Below are positions 10,176-22,100 of a stretch of 64,000 bases of DNA, piece by piece. The position numbers and the translations under genes are program-made. Every line of letters starts with the position of its first letter. Within the stretch, counting starts at the first letter, position 1. Origin of the DNA: Silene noctiflora (lineage: Eukaryota; Streptophyta; Magnoliopsida; Caryophyllales; Caryophyllaceae); assembly GCA_009801015.1 (NCBI GenBank), contig VHZZ01000040.1, positions 155,484 through 219,483 of the forward strand, written 5' to 3'. The notes beneath the pieces were generated by a model that saw nothing but the letters and a program-made list of their open reading frames with translations, was not told the origin of the DNA and made no database searches.

Positions 10176-13100
10176 TCCCAGTTATCTCCAAGGAGATAAC
10201 TGAAATCCTGGTCGAGCTTGAAAACCCGGCCAGGGACGTAATAAAACCCGTCCCTGGCCGAGTTAATAAACTCGACTCGGATTCTGAAAAGAAGTTGGTT
10301 GTTATAGCTTCAGAGCTAGTTGATGAAAAAATAGATGGTGGGAGTGGGGCCCAAAGGGTACATATAGAGATAGGGGCAAAATGGGAATTGGGTTGGGGAA
10401 ATTGGTATAGTTTAAGAGAAATAGAAGAATGTACAAATGGTTTTGATGATGGAAATGTTATTGGTGAAGGTGGTTATGGTATTGTTTATCATGGTGTTTT
10501 GGAAGATCATATTCATGTTGCTGTTAAATCTCTTCTTAATAATAGGTATGTTTTTTCGACTTAATTTTGGCTCAGTTTAGTTCTGGTGATGTTCAGTTCA
10601 TTTCTGTACTGTTTAGTAATTCAGCTTAGTTCAGACAATTTCAGCGTAAAAAGGACAAAATCTTAGACCCTAGTCTTTTAGGCTTAATTTCGGTTTAGTT
10701 TAGTTCTGGTTATGTTTAGTTGGTTTCTGTTTAGTAATTCAGCTTAGTTCAGACAATTTCAGTGTAAGAACAAGGACCTAGACCCTGGTTTTTTAGGTTT
10801 AATTTCGGTTTAGTTTAGTTCTGGTTATGTTTAGTTCATTTCTGTTTAGTAATTCAGCTTAGTTCAGACAATTTCAACGTAAAAAGAACAAGGACTTAAG
10901 ACCCTGGTCTTTTAGGTTTAATTTCGGTTTAGTTTAGTTCTGGTTATGTTTAGTTCATTTCTGTTTAGTAATTTAGCTTAGTTCAGACGTAAAAAGAACA
11001 AGGACTTAGACCCTGGTCTTTTAGGCTTAATTTCGGTTTAGTTTAGTTCTGGTTATGTTCAGTTCGTTTCTGTTTAGTAATTCAACTTAGTTCAGACAAT
11101 TTCAGCGTAAAAAAAACAAGGACTTAGACCCTGGTCTTTTAGGCTTAATTTCAGTTTAGTTTAGTTCTGGTTATGTATAGTTCGTTTTTTGTTTAGTAAT
11201 TCAGCTTAGTTCAGACAATTTCAGCGTAAAAAGAACAGAACAAGGACTTAGATCCTGGTTTCTTAGGCTTAATTTCGGTTTAGTTTAGTTCTGGTTATGT
11301 TTAGTTCGTTTTTTGTTTAGTAATTCAGCTCAGTTCAGACAATTTCAGCGTAAAAAGAACAAGGACTTAGACCCTTGTCTATGTTTAGTTCATTTTTTTT
11401 GTTTAGTAATTTAGTCAGCTCAATTCAGACAATTTCAGCGTAAAAAGAACAAGAACTTAGTCAGTTAGGTCGTGTTCTTTTAGACTTAGTTTCAGTTCGC
11501 AGTTCAGTTTAGGTACTATAAATTCAGTTCAGTTCATTGCAGGTCGTCTAAGTTCAATTTTATTCAGCTTAAAATTTCGGTCCTAAAGAAGAGGGTGTTA
11601 TTCTCTCTGTTCCGAAATACCAATTATATTGTTCTTGTTTTCTTTTTAATTCATCCCAAAGTAATCAGGAAAGATGTCATGCCATCCCGGTAGACAAATT
11701 CTTGTTTAAGATGGGTAAATCCGTCTTAAGCTAAGACATGTCAAATAGTACGAATGAAGTAAATACTCCGTATAAGGTAGCAATTAACTGCATGTTACAC
11801 CAGTCGTACCACGTTATTGTACACTTCCGTCAGTAGAATTAAAGTGAAGTACAAAATGAAGCTTCTGGTTGAATAAGGTACCTATGTATTTTTCGGGTAG
11901 TCAGCGTCTGCAGGTACGACAAAAAGATGCGGAATTGGATGAATGAATACCTCATTTTCGTCACATTGTTATGAGTTTGTAGTACTATGCAGTATTATAA
12001 CAAGATTTGTGCGTGTGTGTGTGCGCGCGCGTAAAATCTGAAATCTGAAGTTATTTGTTTGTATACTTGCATTGTGAGTGTGTTGGAGGGTTTGTCATTT
12101 TCAGGGGTCAAGCTGAAAAGGAGTTTAAGGTTGAAGTGGAAGCGATTGGACGTGTTCGACACAAGAATTTAGTCAGATTATTGGGTTATTGTGCAGAAGG
12201 AGCTCATAGGTAAGTAATATTTGGTGTACTTGGTTTCTGTACAATGTTGATTTTGGAGTTCTGATCTCAAAGACGGATGTCTAAATGTCGTTCTGCTTTT
12301 CGACTGTCATACTTCTTAAGCTACTTGCTGCTGTTAATATAGGATTCTCGTGTATGAATATGTCGACAATGGCAACATAGAGCAGTGGCTTCATGGAGAT
12401 GTTGGACCTCTCAGTCCTATCACATGGGATGCCCGAATTAATATTTTGGTAGGCACGGCAAAGGGGTAAGTAAACACCTTTTTTTTTTTTTTTTTTCAAT
12501 TCGTGTTGTTTGATGTCCGTCATTACAATCCTGCTTAACCGAGGAATGAATTCAGATTGACTTACCTGCACGAGGGACTCGAGCCAAAAGTTGTTCATCG
12601 AGACATTAAGTCAAGTAACATACTGGTTGATAAGCAATGGAATCCCAAGGTCTCTGATTTTGGCCTCGCGAAGCTCTTGGGATCAGAGCTCAATTATGTG
12701 ACAACGCGAGTCATGGGAACTTTCGGGTTAGTGACTGATGATTCTCTTTGCATCTGCAACAGTTCATATTTTATTACTCGTATGTAATATTAATGGAACT
12801 CGAATGCATTCTGTAGATATGTTGCCCCGGAATATGCCAGTTCAGGTATGCTAAACGAAAGAAGTGATGTTTATAGTTTCGGAATTCTGGTAATGGAGAT
12901 AATTTCTGGACGGAACCCTGTCGATTATAGCCGTCCTCCTGGAGAGGTGACTTTCTTACTTTAATGATGCTTGGGACGGATTAGAAACTAGGAAATTATT
13001 ATCCGCAAACACTTTTTTTTTTCGACATGAACCCTTTGTTCTCGGTGCCTTGATGCTGAGGCTTGTTACACACGCAGGTGAAGCTAGTTGATTGGGTTAA

Positions 13101-14227
13101 ACAAATGGTTTCAACCAGAAATACAGAGGGAATCATAGATCCAAAATTAGCAGAAAAGCCGTCTTCCAGGGCACTGAAGCGTGTATTATTAGTAGCATTG
13201 CGTTGTGTCGACCCAAATGCTCAAAAACGTCCCAAGATGGGTCAGGTTGTACACATGCTAGAAGCCGAAGAGTTTCCTTTCCGAGAGGTAAGTGTTCAGT
13301 ATCTTTTCGTTTCAAACATGGTCTAGACTCTAGAGAAACAGTTTCATATGGACCGCAAGCCCTTAATGTTTCATATATTGATTGCAATGACGGAATTGAC
13401 TATTATCCAGATTCTCCAACTAGATTGATAAATTTGAACGAGTTCCGTTAGCGTTTACCTACTAGATTGATGATAATTGAATGAACCTCTCCCATAACAA
13501 GTTACAATGACGATGACCACGTCTAATTAATGCAGTGATAGGACGAGGGGGCTAACCTCCCCTCCCCCCTCCCCAAGCTATGAAAAATTTGAACTTGGTT
13601 AAAATTCCCGTCTTTTTTTTTTTTTTTTTTTTTTTTTNNNNNNNNNNNNNNNNNNNNNNNNNNNNNNNNNNNNNNNNNNNNNNNNNNNNNNNNNNNNNNN
13701 NNNNNNNNNNNNNNNNNNNNNNNNNNNNNNNNNNNNNNNNNNNNNNNNNNNNNNNNNNNNNNNNNNNNNNNNNNNNNNNNNNNNNNNNNNNNNNNNNNNN
13801 NNNNNNNNNNNNNNNNNNNNNNNNNNNNNNNNNNNNNNNNNNNNNNNNNNNNNNNNNNNNNNNNNNNNNNNNNNNATTACTGATTGCCCCCTCCCCTGCT
13901 ATAGACCCCGTCACTGCAATTCCTAGCTCCGACACTAAATACTTGGTTAAAATTCCCGTCTTTTTTTTTTCCCGAGGTTTCTGTGTTACATTACTGATTT
14001 CCCCCTCCCCTGCTATAGACCCTGTCACTGCAATTCCTAGCTCCGACACTAAATACTTATAATCTGATTTATTTATTCAGGATCGTAGAGTTAGTAGAGA
14101 AAATGCACAGTCTGATCATAGCAGTGTTAAAGAAAGGATGACGGAGAGGCGAGCATTTGAATCAGGAGAAAGTAGCGGATATGATAGTGGTGCACCGGGT
14201 TCTAGGTTGCCTTTGCCAAAACCATAA
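9974..14227 (+). CDS. Membrane-anchored receptor-like serine/threonine kinase (At1g01540/At4g01330-like)
   Basis: Coding exons: 9974-10545, 12105-12209, 12343-12465, 12556-12726, 12817-12946, 13078-13287, 14081-14227. All are GT-AG with matching phases; 485 aa. A transmembrane helix (residues 19-43) lies near the N-terminus with no ectodomain, followed by a basic stretch, ten Asn (58-67) and a linker. The kinase domain runs from about 145 to 435: glycine loop GEGGYG (164-169), K185 in VAVK, catalytic loop HRDIKSSN (281-288, an RD kinase), DFG 301-303, APEY 327-330. The motifs [10 protein letters not shown] and [10 protein letters not shown] are typical of the small RLCK-like group around At1g01540. 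The protein should phosphorylate Ser/Thr at a membrane; its ligand and substrate are unknown. The first intron (1.56 kb) holds a tandem array, and the last intron has an N gap. Confidence 0.9.
10141..10173 (+). repeat. Coding AAT trinucleotide microsatellite
   Basis: About ten AAT units in frame encode ten consecutive asparagines (residues 58-67) just inside the membrane anchor of the kinase. Such tracts vary in length, so allelic length differences are expected. Confidence 0.85.
10560..11470. repeat. Seven to eight copy tandem array in kinase intron 1
   Basis: The unit is about 115-125 bp. Successive units begin near 10563, 10686, 10799, 10919, 11028, 11145 and 11268, with a partial one near 11370. 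Each contains TTTCGGTTTAGTTTAGTTCT, TCAGCTTAGTTCAGACAATT and GACTTAGACCCTGGTCTTTT. The copies are very similar, so the array is fairly young. The words match the interior of the Tourist-like MITE at 30105-30280, suggesting the array grew from such an element. Confidence 0.85.
12004..12033. repeat. GT/GC dinucleotide microsatellite
   Basis: Alternating purine-pyrimidine run GTGCGTGTGTGTGTGCGCGC in intron 1 of the kinase gene, about 70 bp upstream of exon 2. Confidence 0.75.
13565..14062. repeat. Tandem repeat with assembly gap in the last kinase intron
   Basis: A roughly 110-bp unit (TTGGTTAAAATTCCCGTC, poly-T, ACTGATT, CCCCTCCCCTGCTATAGACC, AATTCCTAGCTCCGACACTA) is present at least twice to the right of the gap, and its start is present to the left. 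N bases fill 13638-13875 (238), directly after a T run. The gap is therefore probably a collapsed or unresolved extension of the same repeat. It lies within the intron 13288-14080 and does not touch coding sequence. Confidence 0.8.
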
Positions 14228-14541
14228 ACTCTTGCTCCTCCCTCTGGTTCTTTGAATGTGCACAGTTTTTGAATTAAAAACCGATGCAAATCCAAAGAAT
14301 GTGAGGAAGTAATTCGATTCCATTTAACGCGACAATTCAATTATGTATCATCTGTGTAAAATCGGTGCTAAAGAGTGTTTGTAATTTTGTATATCGCTGT
14401 GTATAGTGCATTCGTTGTAAGATCAATACTTCTTCGTATTCTTCTTCTCCGAGTAGGTCTGTTCATCGGACGATTTTGCTGATATCTTAGCTTTCGTTTG
14501 TAATCCTGTAATATTCTTGAATGATTGTGTCAATAGACAAA
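14228..14541 (+). other. 3' UTR and flank of the kinase gene
   Basis: Sequence after the stop codon at 14225-14227. Nothing beyond the expected 3' UTR could be seen, and no single polyadenylation signal stands out. Confidence 0.45.
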
Positions 14542-15085
14542 ACGGAAAATTCACGTGGTACTCTCGAATTTTGTCATTTTGTACATGATACCCAACTTTT
14601 TAAGTTTATGTACATTATAAACTCCATGTTTATTTTTCATGCACAACGTACCCTTTTCGTCTCTGTAAAAAAACTCAATTGCGTATAACTCCTAGACCGG
14701 AATTCAGAATCAACCAATTTTATTTTCCTAAAATGAATATCTTGAAATCTACGATTTGAGAAAAAAAAAAATTGCCGATTGGCATTTTATAGGATTTCTT
14801 TTAACGAAAATATCAAATCAACCATATCTTCGATCTTAAATTTCCGAATGACCATTTTCGTTTTATCAATTTATAAATCTCGAAAAGTTAAATCAATTTG
14901 AAAAAAAAATTAATCAATTCCGATTTCTGGTCTATAATTTATGTTCAATTGAAAATTTTAAAAACGATAAAAAGGCTACGTTGTGCTTGAAAATCAAATT
15001 TTAAGGATATCATGTGCATAAATTTAAAAAGTTGGGTACCACACGAAAAATGGTAAAATTTGAAGGTACCACGTGAATTTTCCGT
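14542..15085. mobile_element. Long-TIR (MULE-like) non-autonomous element
   Basis: The two ends are inverted copies of each other for about 100 bp. The left end opens ACGGAAAATTCACGTGGTAC and the right end closes GTACCACGTGAATTTTCCGT. Inner matching blocks include ACCCAACTTTTTAA and its complement TTAAAAAGTTGGGT. Total length is 544 bp with no coding capacity. Long TIRs suggest a Mutator-type MITE. The target duplication is not clear, so the superfamily is tentative. Confidence 0.7.
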
Positions 15086-16157
15086 ACCCAAAATTATATC
15101 CAAATATCTTGATTTTTCTAAACTTGCAAACCGACTTTGATCCGGTAACAACACGGTTCTTTAGCTAGCAATTCCCACAACTACACATCAAATTGTATTT
15201 ATTGCACGGGATCTAAACTATTAATTTTTCAATAAAATATAACTTTTCATTAAATTAAAACAATTTTTAATTAATATAAAATACAAGTTTAAATACAAAT
15301 TGCTAAACTTTGTTAGAAAATGATTTGACGCATATTACTTGCTCTCTATAAAACAAAATTATAAACTTTTACTAGATTCGTGGAAAAAAAAAATCATTAA
15401 AACAAGTTGAGAAGTTTATAAAATTAAAGAATTAGTTTTGTGATTAAAAAAATAATTAATATGTAAATTTTTCAATATTACTCAATTTTCTTCATTAATA
15501 CTTCAATTTTTTTTTTCCTGATATCAAAATATAATGATGTGAAATATAAAAAATTAATAAAGTGTTTACTAAGCATGAATAAGTAATACAAAGTAAAAAC
15601 TCTATAAATTCCGCGCATTAATTGAAGAGAGCGCGGTTTAAAGAGTTAAAATATCCAAGTCATCAACATAAAATTAGAGGAATATCATATCATCAACTGA
15701 AAAGAGTGCGGTTTAAAGAGTTGAAATATAAAGTCGTCAATGAAAATTAGAAAAATGTCATATTGTCAAAGTAAGATTATCAAATCTTAAAAAGTATCAA
15801 TTTATAGTATTATTTAGATAACAAAGCAAAGCCTTCAAACAAGCAAAACTTTACAAATTTAGAGCAATCAAAATCCTGTCTCCTTGAGACTCTTTGAGTG
15901 TGCCGACACATCAAAAGCAGCAAAAGCACTAATATACTAATTAGAGAAGTGCCAATCCCGTGTCGTGCTAAAATAGGCCATGGGTCGTGTCTATGCACTA
16001 ACACTCTGGGATCGGAAAGCTTTTTACTATTATTTGAGATTGGATTTGCAAAAGGGATTTGGATAATTAGGAGGGCTATTCAAGCACTAATTGATTGTAA
16101 AATAGAGAAGCAGAAATCGAAGAGCGTAAGACGGATACAGGATGAAGTAGGATAGAA
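15086..16157. other. Region between convergent kinase and GH123 genes
   Basis: Very AT-rich up to about 15780, with a repeated motif (GAAGAGAGCGCGGTTTAAAG near 15625, GAAAAGAGTGCGGTTTAAAG near 15699) showing a local duplication of about 75 bp. The 3' UTR of the minus-strand GH123 gene must lie in the right part. No other gene is supported. Confidence 0.45.
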
Positions 16158-19100
16158 CTAAGATGATCTACACCTGGAGTAGACTTCACCGCGCATCATA
16201 TCTACGGGAGCATGCTCAAAAGTGTAACGTTCAGGGCCGAGATAAAGTCCTGTTTTTTCTAACAAAGATAAGCTTTCGTCTCTTCCATATCTTGCAGCGT
16301 ACAGCTTCAGGTACTCGATGTCCTGGACAGTGTGGTCGATTACATAGAGCACATTATTCTCTGCTATATCGCAAGTCAAATTCTCATTTCACACGGTCTT
16401 AACTTAAGATGGGAAAAATGTCACCATTTTATAATAAAAAGTGATCATTTAATAATAAAATGTTGTAACTAAAATTGTCACTATCTAACAATAAACTCTG
16501 GTGGTAGTTTTTAATCAGAAAATGTTACATTTTATTGTAAAGTGGTCATATTTTATCCGTTTTACTTAAGACGGATACCACCCGTCTGAAATGAGAATTG
16601 CTCCTTCCAAAAGGTTTGGGTGATGGATGGTTTTCTCATTTACCATCTGTTTTGATTAATTTGCTCTTATATACCGAAAGAGACTTTTGGCCTTTGGGGT
16701 ATATTAGCAATGCAACTCTAGATGAATAGTGAATTTACCTGTAAGCCACTCAAGAGGCGCTCTAATCTCAGAGAAGCCACTGGTTCCCGGGAAGATGAAA
16801 ACACCTCGCCTGGGTAATAAAGAACACCATCTCCAGGAGGGAGGCCACGACGAAACCTCACCTGCTCGGTTTTCAAGAAATTAGATTGTTATTAGGCAAG
16901 CCCTCACGTTAACTTTGCTATGGAAAATAAATACTCTTTAAAACATATTTAATGTCAAGTTTCGTCTTGCCCAGAGATGTACTCTATATGTGTTACTTTA
17001 ATTTAACCGAAAGGTAACAAAGACGTTTTAGATAACAAAATTTGTCGAATTAAGAAACGGGCAATCTCATTGAATTTACCGAGAAAATAAAATTGAGCCT
17101 CAAAGGATCCGATGATCAGGTTTCTTTTTTTTTTTTTAATGAAGAGGAAACCTGCTACCATCACTGGAACATTGGAAAGGGAATCACATAATTCTAAGAT
17201 TCACTAAGCTTTTCCATTCACAAGATCTCAAAAAGGAGACCAATGTTGGTCCAACGTTCATAATATGCGGGGAAAAGGAAACTACTTCGCTTTGCTTTTA
17301 CACCCCCTTGTCATATTCATTCAGATAATTGGTATATAGACTTGTAGAGTATCTAACCTCGGCACTGGAGACTGTTGCCTTCTCATAGCAATTAGCTCCC
17401 CAGTAAAGGAAACCAGTTCCGCCTTCCTTCCAGATCCGCCACATCACTGCCCGATGTTGTGTACCTCGCATGCCAAGGTGCCAATTAGGATGAGGATCAG
17501 ATGGTCCCATGCACACATATGTCCACCACTCCTATAAGCAGGCAGTTTTAGTTCTGTCAGCGTGCATTGAATTACTGTTCCGTGTCATGAAGAACTCTTC
17601 AATGAACTTGTACAAGAATGCCTTTATATGATTAGTTAACACTTAAAACAACAAAGAAATAGTCAAATGCAGCACCTACCCCAGAAGCATTTGCAAAGTG
17701 ACAACTATAAAGCGAAAAAGGTAGCTATACAAATGAATTAAAGTTCCAACATCCACTTTTTTCACCCAGGCCCTTTTAGATGACCACAAAATGATGAACA
17801 AGAACACTTTTACATAATGCTTGAAAGGACAGAGGAATCACAAGGCCTTTCAGATGACCACAAAGAAAATTGTATTACCTCACCATTCTCTAGCTCTTCA
17901 ACAACATCCTTGGCCAAATCTTCTCGATTACCCAAAACCCATTCACTACACAGAAAAGAACATAAATTGAGTTTTCAAAAACTATTTCAAAAAATTCAAA
18001 AAATAATATACAAAACTAGATTATTTTACATGTTAAACGGGGGCAAGAGAAGAAACAAAAAGAAGCCACTGGAAGTTTAGGCACACAAATGATACCTCAA
18101 ATTTGTGGTAGAGACATGATTAAAACTTACCTCACTAGACAGTTCAAGAAAATTCATAGTTCACTACGACAAGTCGACCACAACTATTGTGAGTCTCAAA
18201 CATCTTGAAGTAACAATAAAGATATTTAAGACATAATTTTTTAAGATTAGGACAGGGCACCAATCTAATAAGGGGAGAGGAGCAGAGGTAACCAGGAATC
18301 GATGCAAATTACAAAAATGTATCATCTATAAGTAGATCATTGAAAACTGCTACAACAAAAAATGGAACATCACTACTAAAGGACTATGATGAATTGTAAC
18401 TAAATGCTGCTACATATTTCTAGTCATATGGACATTACTAGATCTTGATCCTGACTCGCGAGCACGATCTTCATTATTATTGTGGCCAAGTTTAAGAGTG
18501 ATATGTTGCTTTTTCCCACAAAATGAACTATAAAGCAGCAGTTCACTGAATAAAAGCATAAACTAGCAAGCATTCGGAAACTCGTTCCTATCATCATAAA
18601 ATTGAACTAAATCATTGTTAGTTCAATCTTCCGTTGTTATAAATTACCTATATATCTCTACATAAAAAGGCGAACTATGCCATTAGAATGTTTAGCCTGC
18701 TCTTTCAATCTTTATCCACAGGTGGTTGAAATATTAATATTCCCCATATTTCAATGGATAAGCACCCCATTTGCCTTTCCCCTCGTTAAAAAGTCAAATG
18801 GGGCTAATTTACTGAAACGGATGGGAGACCAGAAGTCAATATATTCTATTGATTTTCCAGCCCAGTAATCTGAAGTGTTCATTGTCACTATCTCACATGG
18901 AAACACTAACTGACAAAAAGTGTTTCCGCTTCCCAAGCCATATAAGGAAACCAAAGATTTATTTAAAAAAAGAGAAAATGGCTGGCTTGTTCATATGCAT
19001 TCACTAGTCACGTTTACTTTAGAATTTAGACCAAGAAATACCTAAAGTACCGCAGATGTACCTAATAATTTACACTCTCTAATAGTCTCCTCTCTACAAG

Positions 19101-22100
19101 ATAACTCACAGTGAGACATGTTACATTACCTGGTACAGTAAATTTGAGTGTGAGGTCGTAGATACTTTGGAACTTTCAGAAACGCCTCAAATGAAGTAGC
19201 TGCTAGAGGTGCATCACTTGGCCCTGCAACAAAGAGCGGACACCATCTTAAAAATAATCAAACGCTGCAACAAGCAAATATGAATAAATACAGTAACAGG
19301 AAAAAAAACTACGGTAGCATAATGATAATGTTTAGGACAGAAAAAAAAGACATCATTCACTAGACTACCACAATCTGAAAGCAGTTTAATGGATCAAGGT
19401 ACACTATAAGTGCCGGTTTGATGCTGGTGAGAAGAAATCGGTAGTTATTTTTACTAGTCAAAAAGTGATACAACTAGAGACTAACAAAAATAATCTGAGA
19501 GGTTCCTCTTCCTCACCTCTCATCCCCACTCCAGATGACACACCAAAAAATCAAAGAGCGAAAACAAGTTCACAACTGAAGGGAAGTCTAAGCTATATAG
19601 CTAAATATTTGTGTATAATAATGAGTAATAAACGGCAAGTCACGGCTCTAAAGATTACCCAGGTCTACCTATTACAATATATGGCCACGTTAATCCTTAG
19701 GAATCAAGTGGAGAAAACTTATTGTTCTATGTTTCTCATTTTACGCTTCTCTTTAGTCTTTACCTTGAAAGAGAGAGCATGATTTACAATGCTAATCCCG
19801 TTAATATTATAATAAATACATTAAGCTCAAGTGCATTTATGACTTATTTCACTACCTTTTTTAAGGAGAACATCAGACACTGTACAGTGACCGGTTTATC
19901 GGCAGTATTAAAGGTCAGTCCCATTTTAGCCCTACACGCCCTAACAATTTCAAACGGCACCTAACACATTTGCTGCAAATTCCAGTGTATTACGTGACCC
20001 TTGCGTGGATGGTAAAATAACAGCCAGATGTGGCCCCATTTATAAAACACACAACAGAAAATGTTCCAAATAAGAGAAATACAAAAATGAAGTTAGATAA
20101 TTGTACAGAAATAGATCCTTACCACAGTAGTAAGTAGTTAAAACACGAGCATCTGGAGCATGAGCGTAAATCTCACTGGCCATTCTACGTATGGAGTTGA
20201 AATGCTCCACATTCAGCGGCTGTCGGTAAATATAGTTGCATGTCAAGTTAGATATACGAACTATATCTATATGTTTGTCTAGTAAATTACTAAATTCTAT
20301 AACGCAATTGCACTATGAATTTTTAGTAATAAATGTGTAAGAGCAATTCAGGCAAAAGGCAAAGAAACTAGTTGCCACTATGCAGCAGTCAGCACCTCTT
20401 TGAACCAAATCAAATTAGAAATAAATTTTTCTACCTGCTAAATAACGTAATCTTTTTTTGTCTTAGTACCAACATTTTGTCATACTCAAATTAATAATAC
20501 GTAATTCATGTATTTACGCGTTTTGTGTGAAAAACCGCTTTTTCAGGTAAAGAAGTTTGCCTCTTCCCTCTCTCCCTCCCCTCTGAAGTTTCTATCACTA
20601 CTTCACCTAAGCTTACCCAGAGCCTAGGCTCCAAAAGCCGTATTCCCTCACAACTTTACAAATACATGTCACTAGAGAAGTCTACACGGGTTCAGTTTTC
20701 AGAGATGACTTGTCAACCAAGATTCAGAAAAAATACTTGAAAGCTGACAGCTAAATTATGCTACAAAGAAGCTAATATCTGAAATTTGCGCCATTAACAG
20801 GCGGAATTCATTGAACGTTAACTGCAGCATACAGTTGGTGACATTAATTTAATAATACGCTAGCAAAAGCATGATTAGACGTTTCCCTGCATTTTTATAT
20901 TATCTTCCGACTTTTCAACAGTTATCCCAGACTCCCAGTATCCCAGTCCCCCAACTCAACAGTTTCTTCACTCTTCCAATAGTTTCTCTGACCACCACCA
21001 GCAGTGGTACATCCATGCAATATCCATGGCCACATCAATCCACCATGCCCTAATCAGCATCTATGAGCAGCCAATAAAATATACGTGGGGTCCAACACTT
21101 AGTTTGAGGCTTTGAGCCCAAGACTTAGAGAGGCACAAGCAAAAACGCCTCAGTGTGACTTAAGTGTGCCTTATAGATAAGGCAAAGCTAGCAAGGCACA
21201 GTACTATGCAGTTTTCCTATTTTTTCTACAAATTCTTTTTTTATTATGCCCTTCTCTTTCACACATTGTCCCAAACTTTTACTCTTTTACAACTTAAGCC
21301 TCTTTAAAATCCACAAAAATGTATTGTTGCACACTGTCATTTCAAAAGTATAAACTTGTCTTCAAAAACAGTACGAGGTGGGCGCCTTTGCCTCGCGTCT
21401 TGGGCCTTTTAAAGCTTACGTCCACCATACTCTCCCTCTTTAACTTAACCCCTCCCAAAAGCGCCTTGTTGCACATCATTGTTCACTTATTCTAGGAATT
21501 CACATTGATTACTTCCACCTCCCATCTCCGACATCAAAACCCACCTGATCTTAGTCATCAACATCCCCTTAAAATAATTCTGCATAGAAGTTCATACACT
21601 ACTTTACCAATCGGATGTGTTCTGGTGGATTTCGACGATGAGATTGACTGTGGGCCTCTTAAATCTGAACGTTTGTGGTTCAGTAGGGTTAGTAGCTGTT
21701 GCTCCTGCTGGAACGTGATGGTGATAGCAACAGTCACAGTGGTGCGGATTACTAGGTGTGGAGTTATTAGTAGTGGTGGTAAACTGGTAATGCTTGCCAA
21801 CTAGGTAATGCAATCTGTTACTTCAAAGGAGTCGTGAGTAATAGATAATGTGACCCTGTAACTCTCAAATGCTGGTATTAAACTGAGTGAATGAACCAAA
21901 CCAAAAGAAAAGCTGGGCAATTCATTCAGGTTTGCGAAGGCTCCTTTCACATGTACCAAACATTGCCGTACTATTAGAACACTTTGCACATTCTAGCTTT
22001 CTATGGTCCAGGAACTTCGTATCCTGGTTATGATAATTGCACTGGACAACTTATACGTGGCCGTGTAGTCTCAAGAGGTAGGGAGCTTATTGCCACACAT

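Noticed and set aside
13552-14062. Open frames on both strands across the N gap
   Set aside because: They are mostly N and repeat translations, within a kinase intron.
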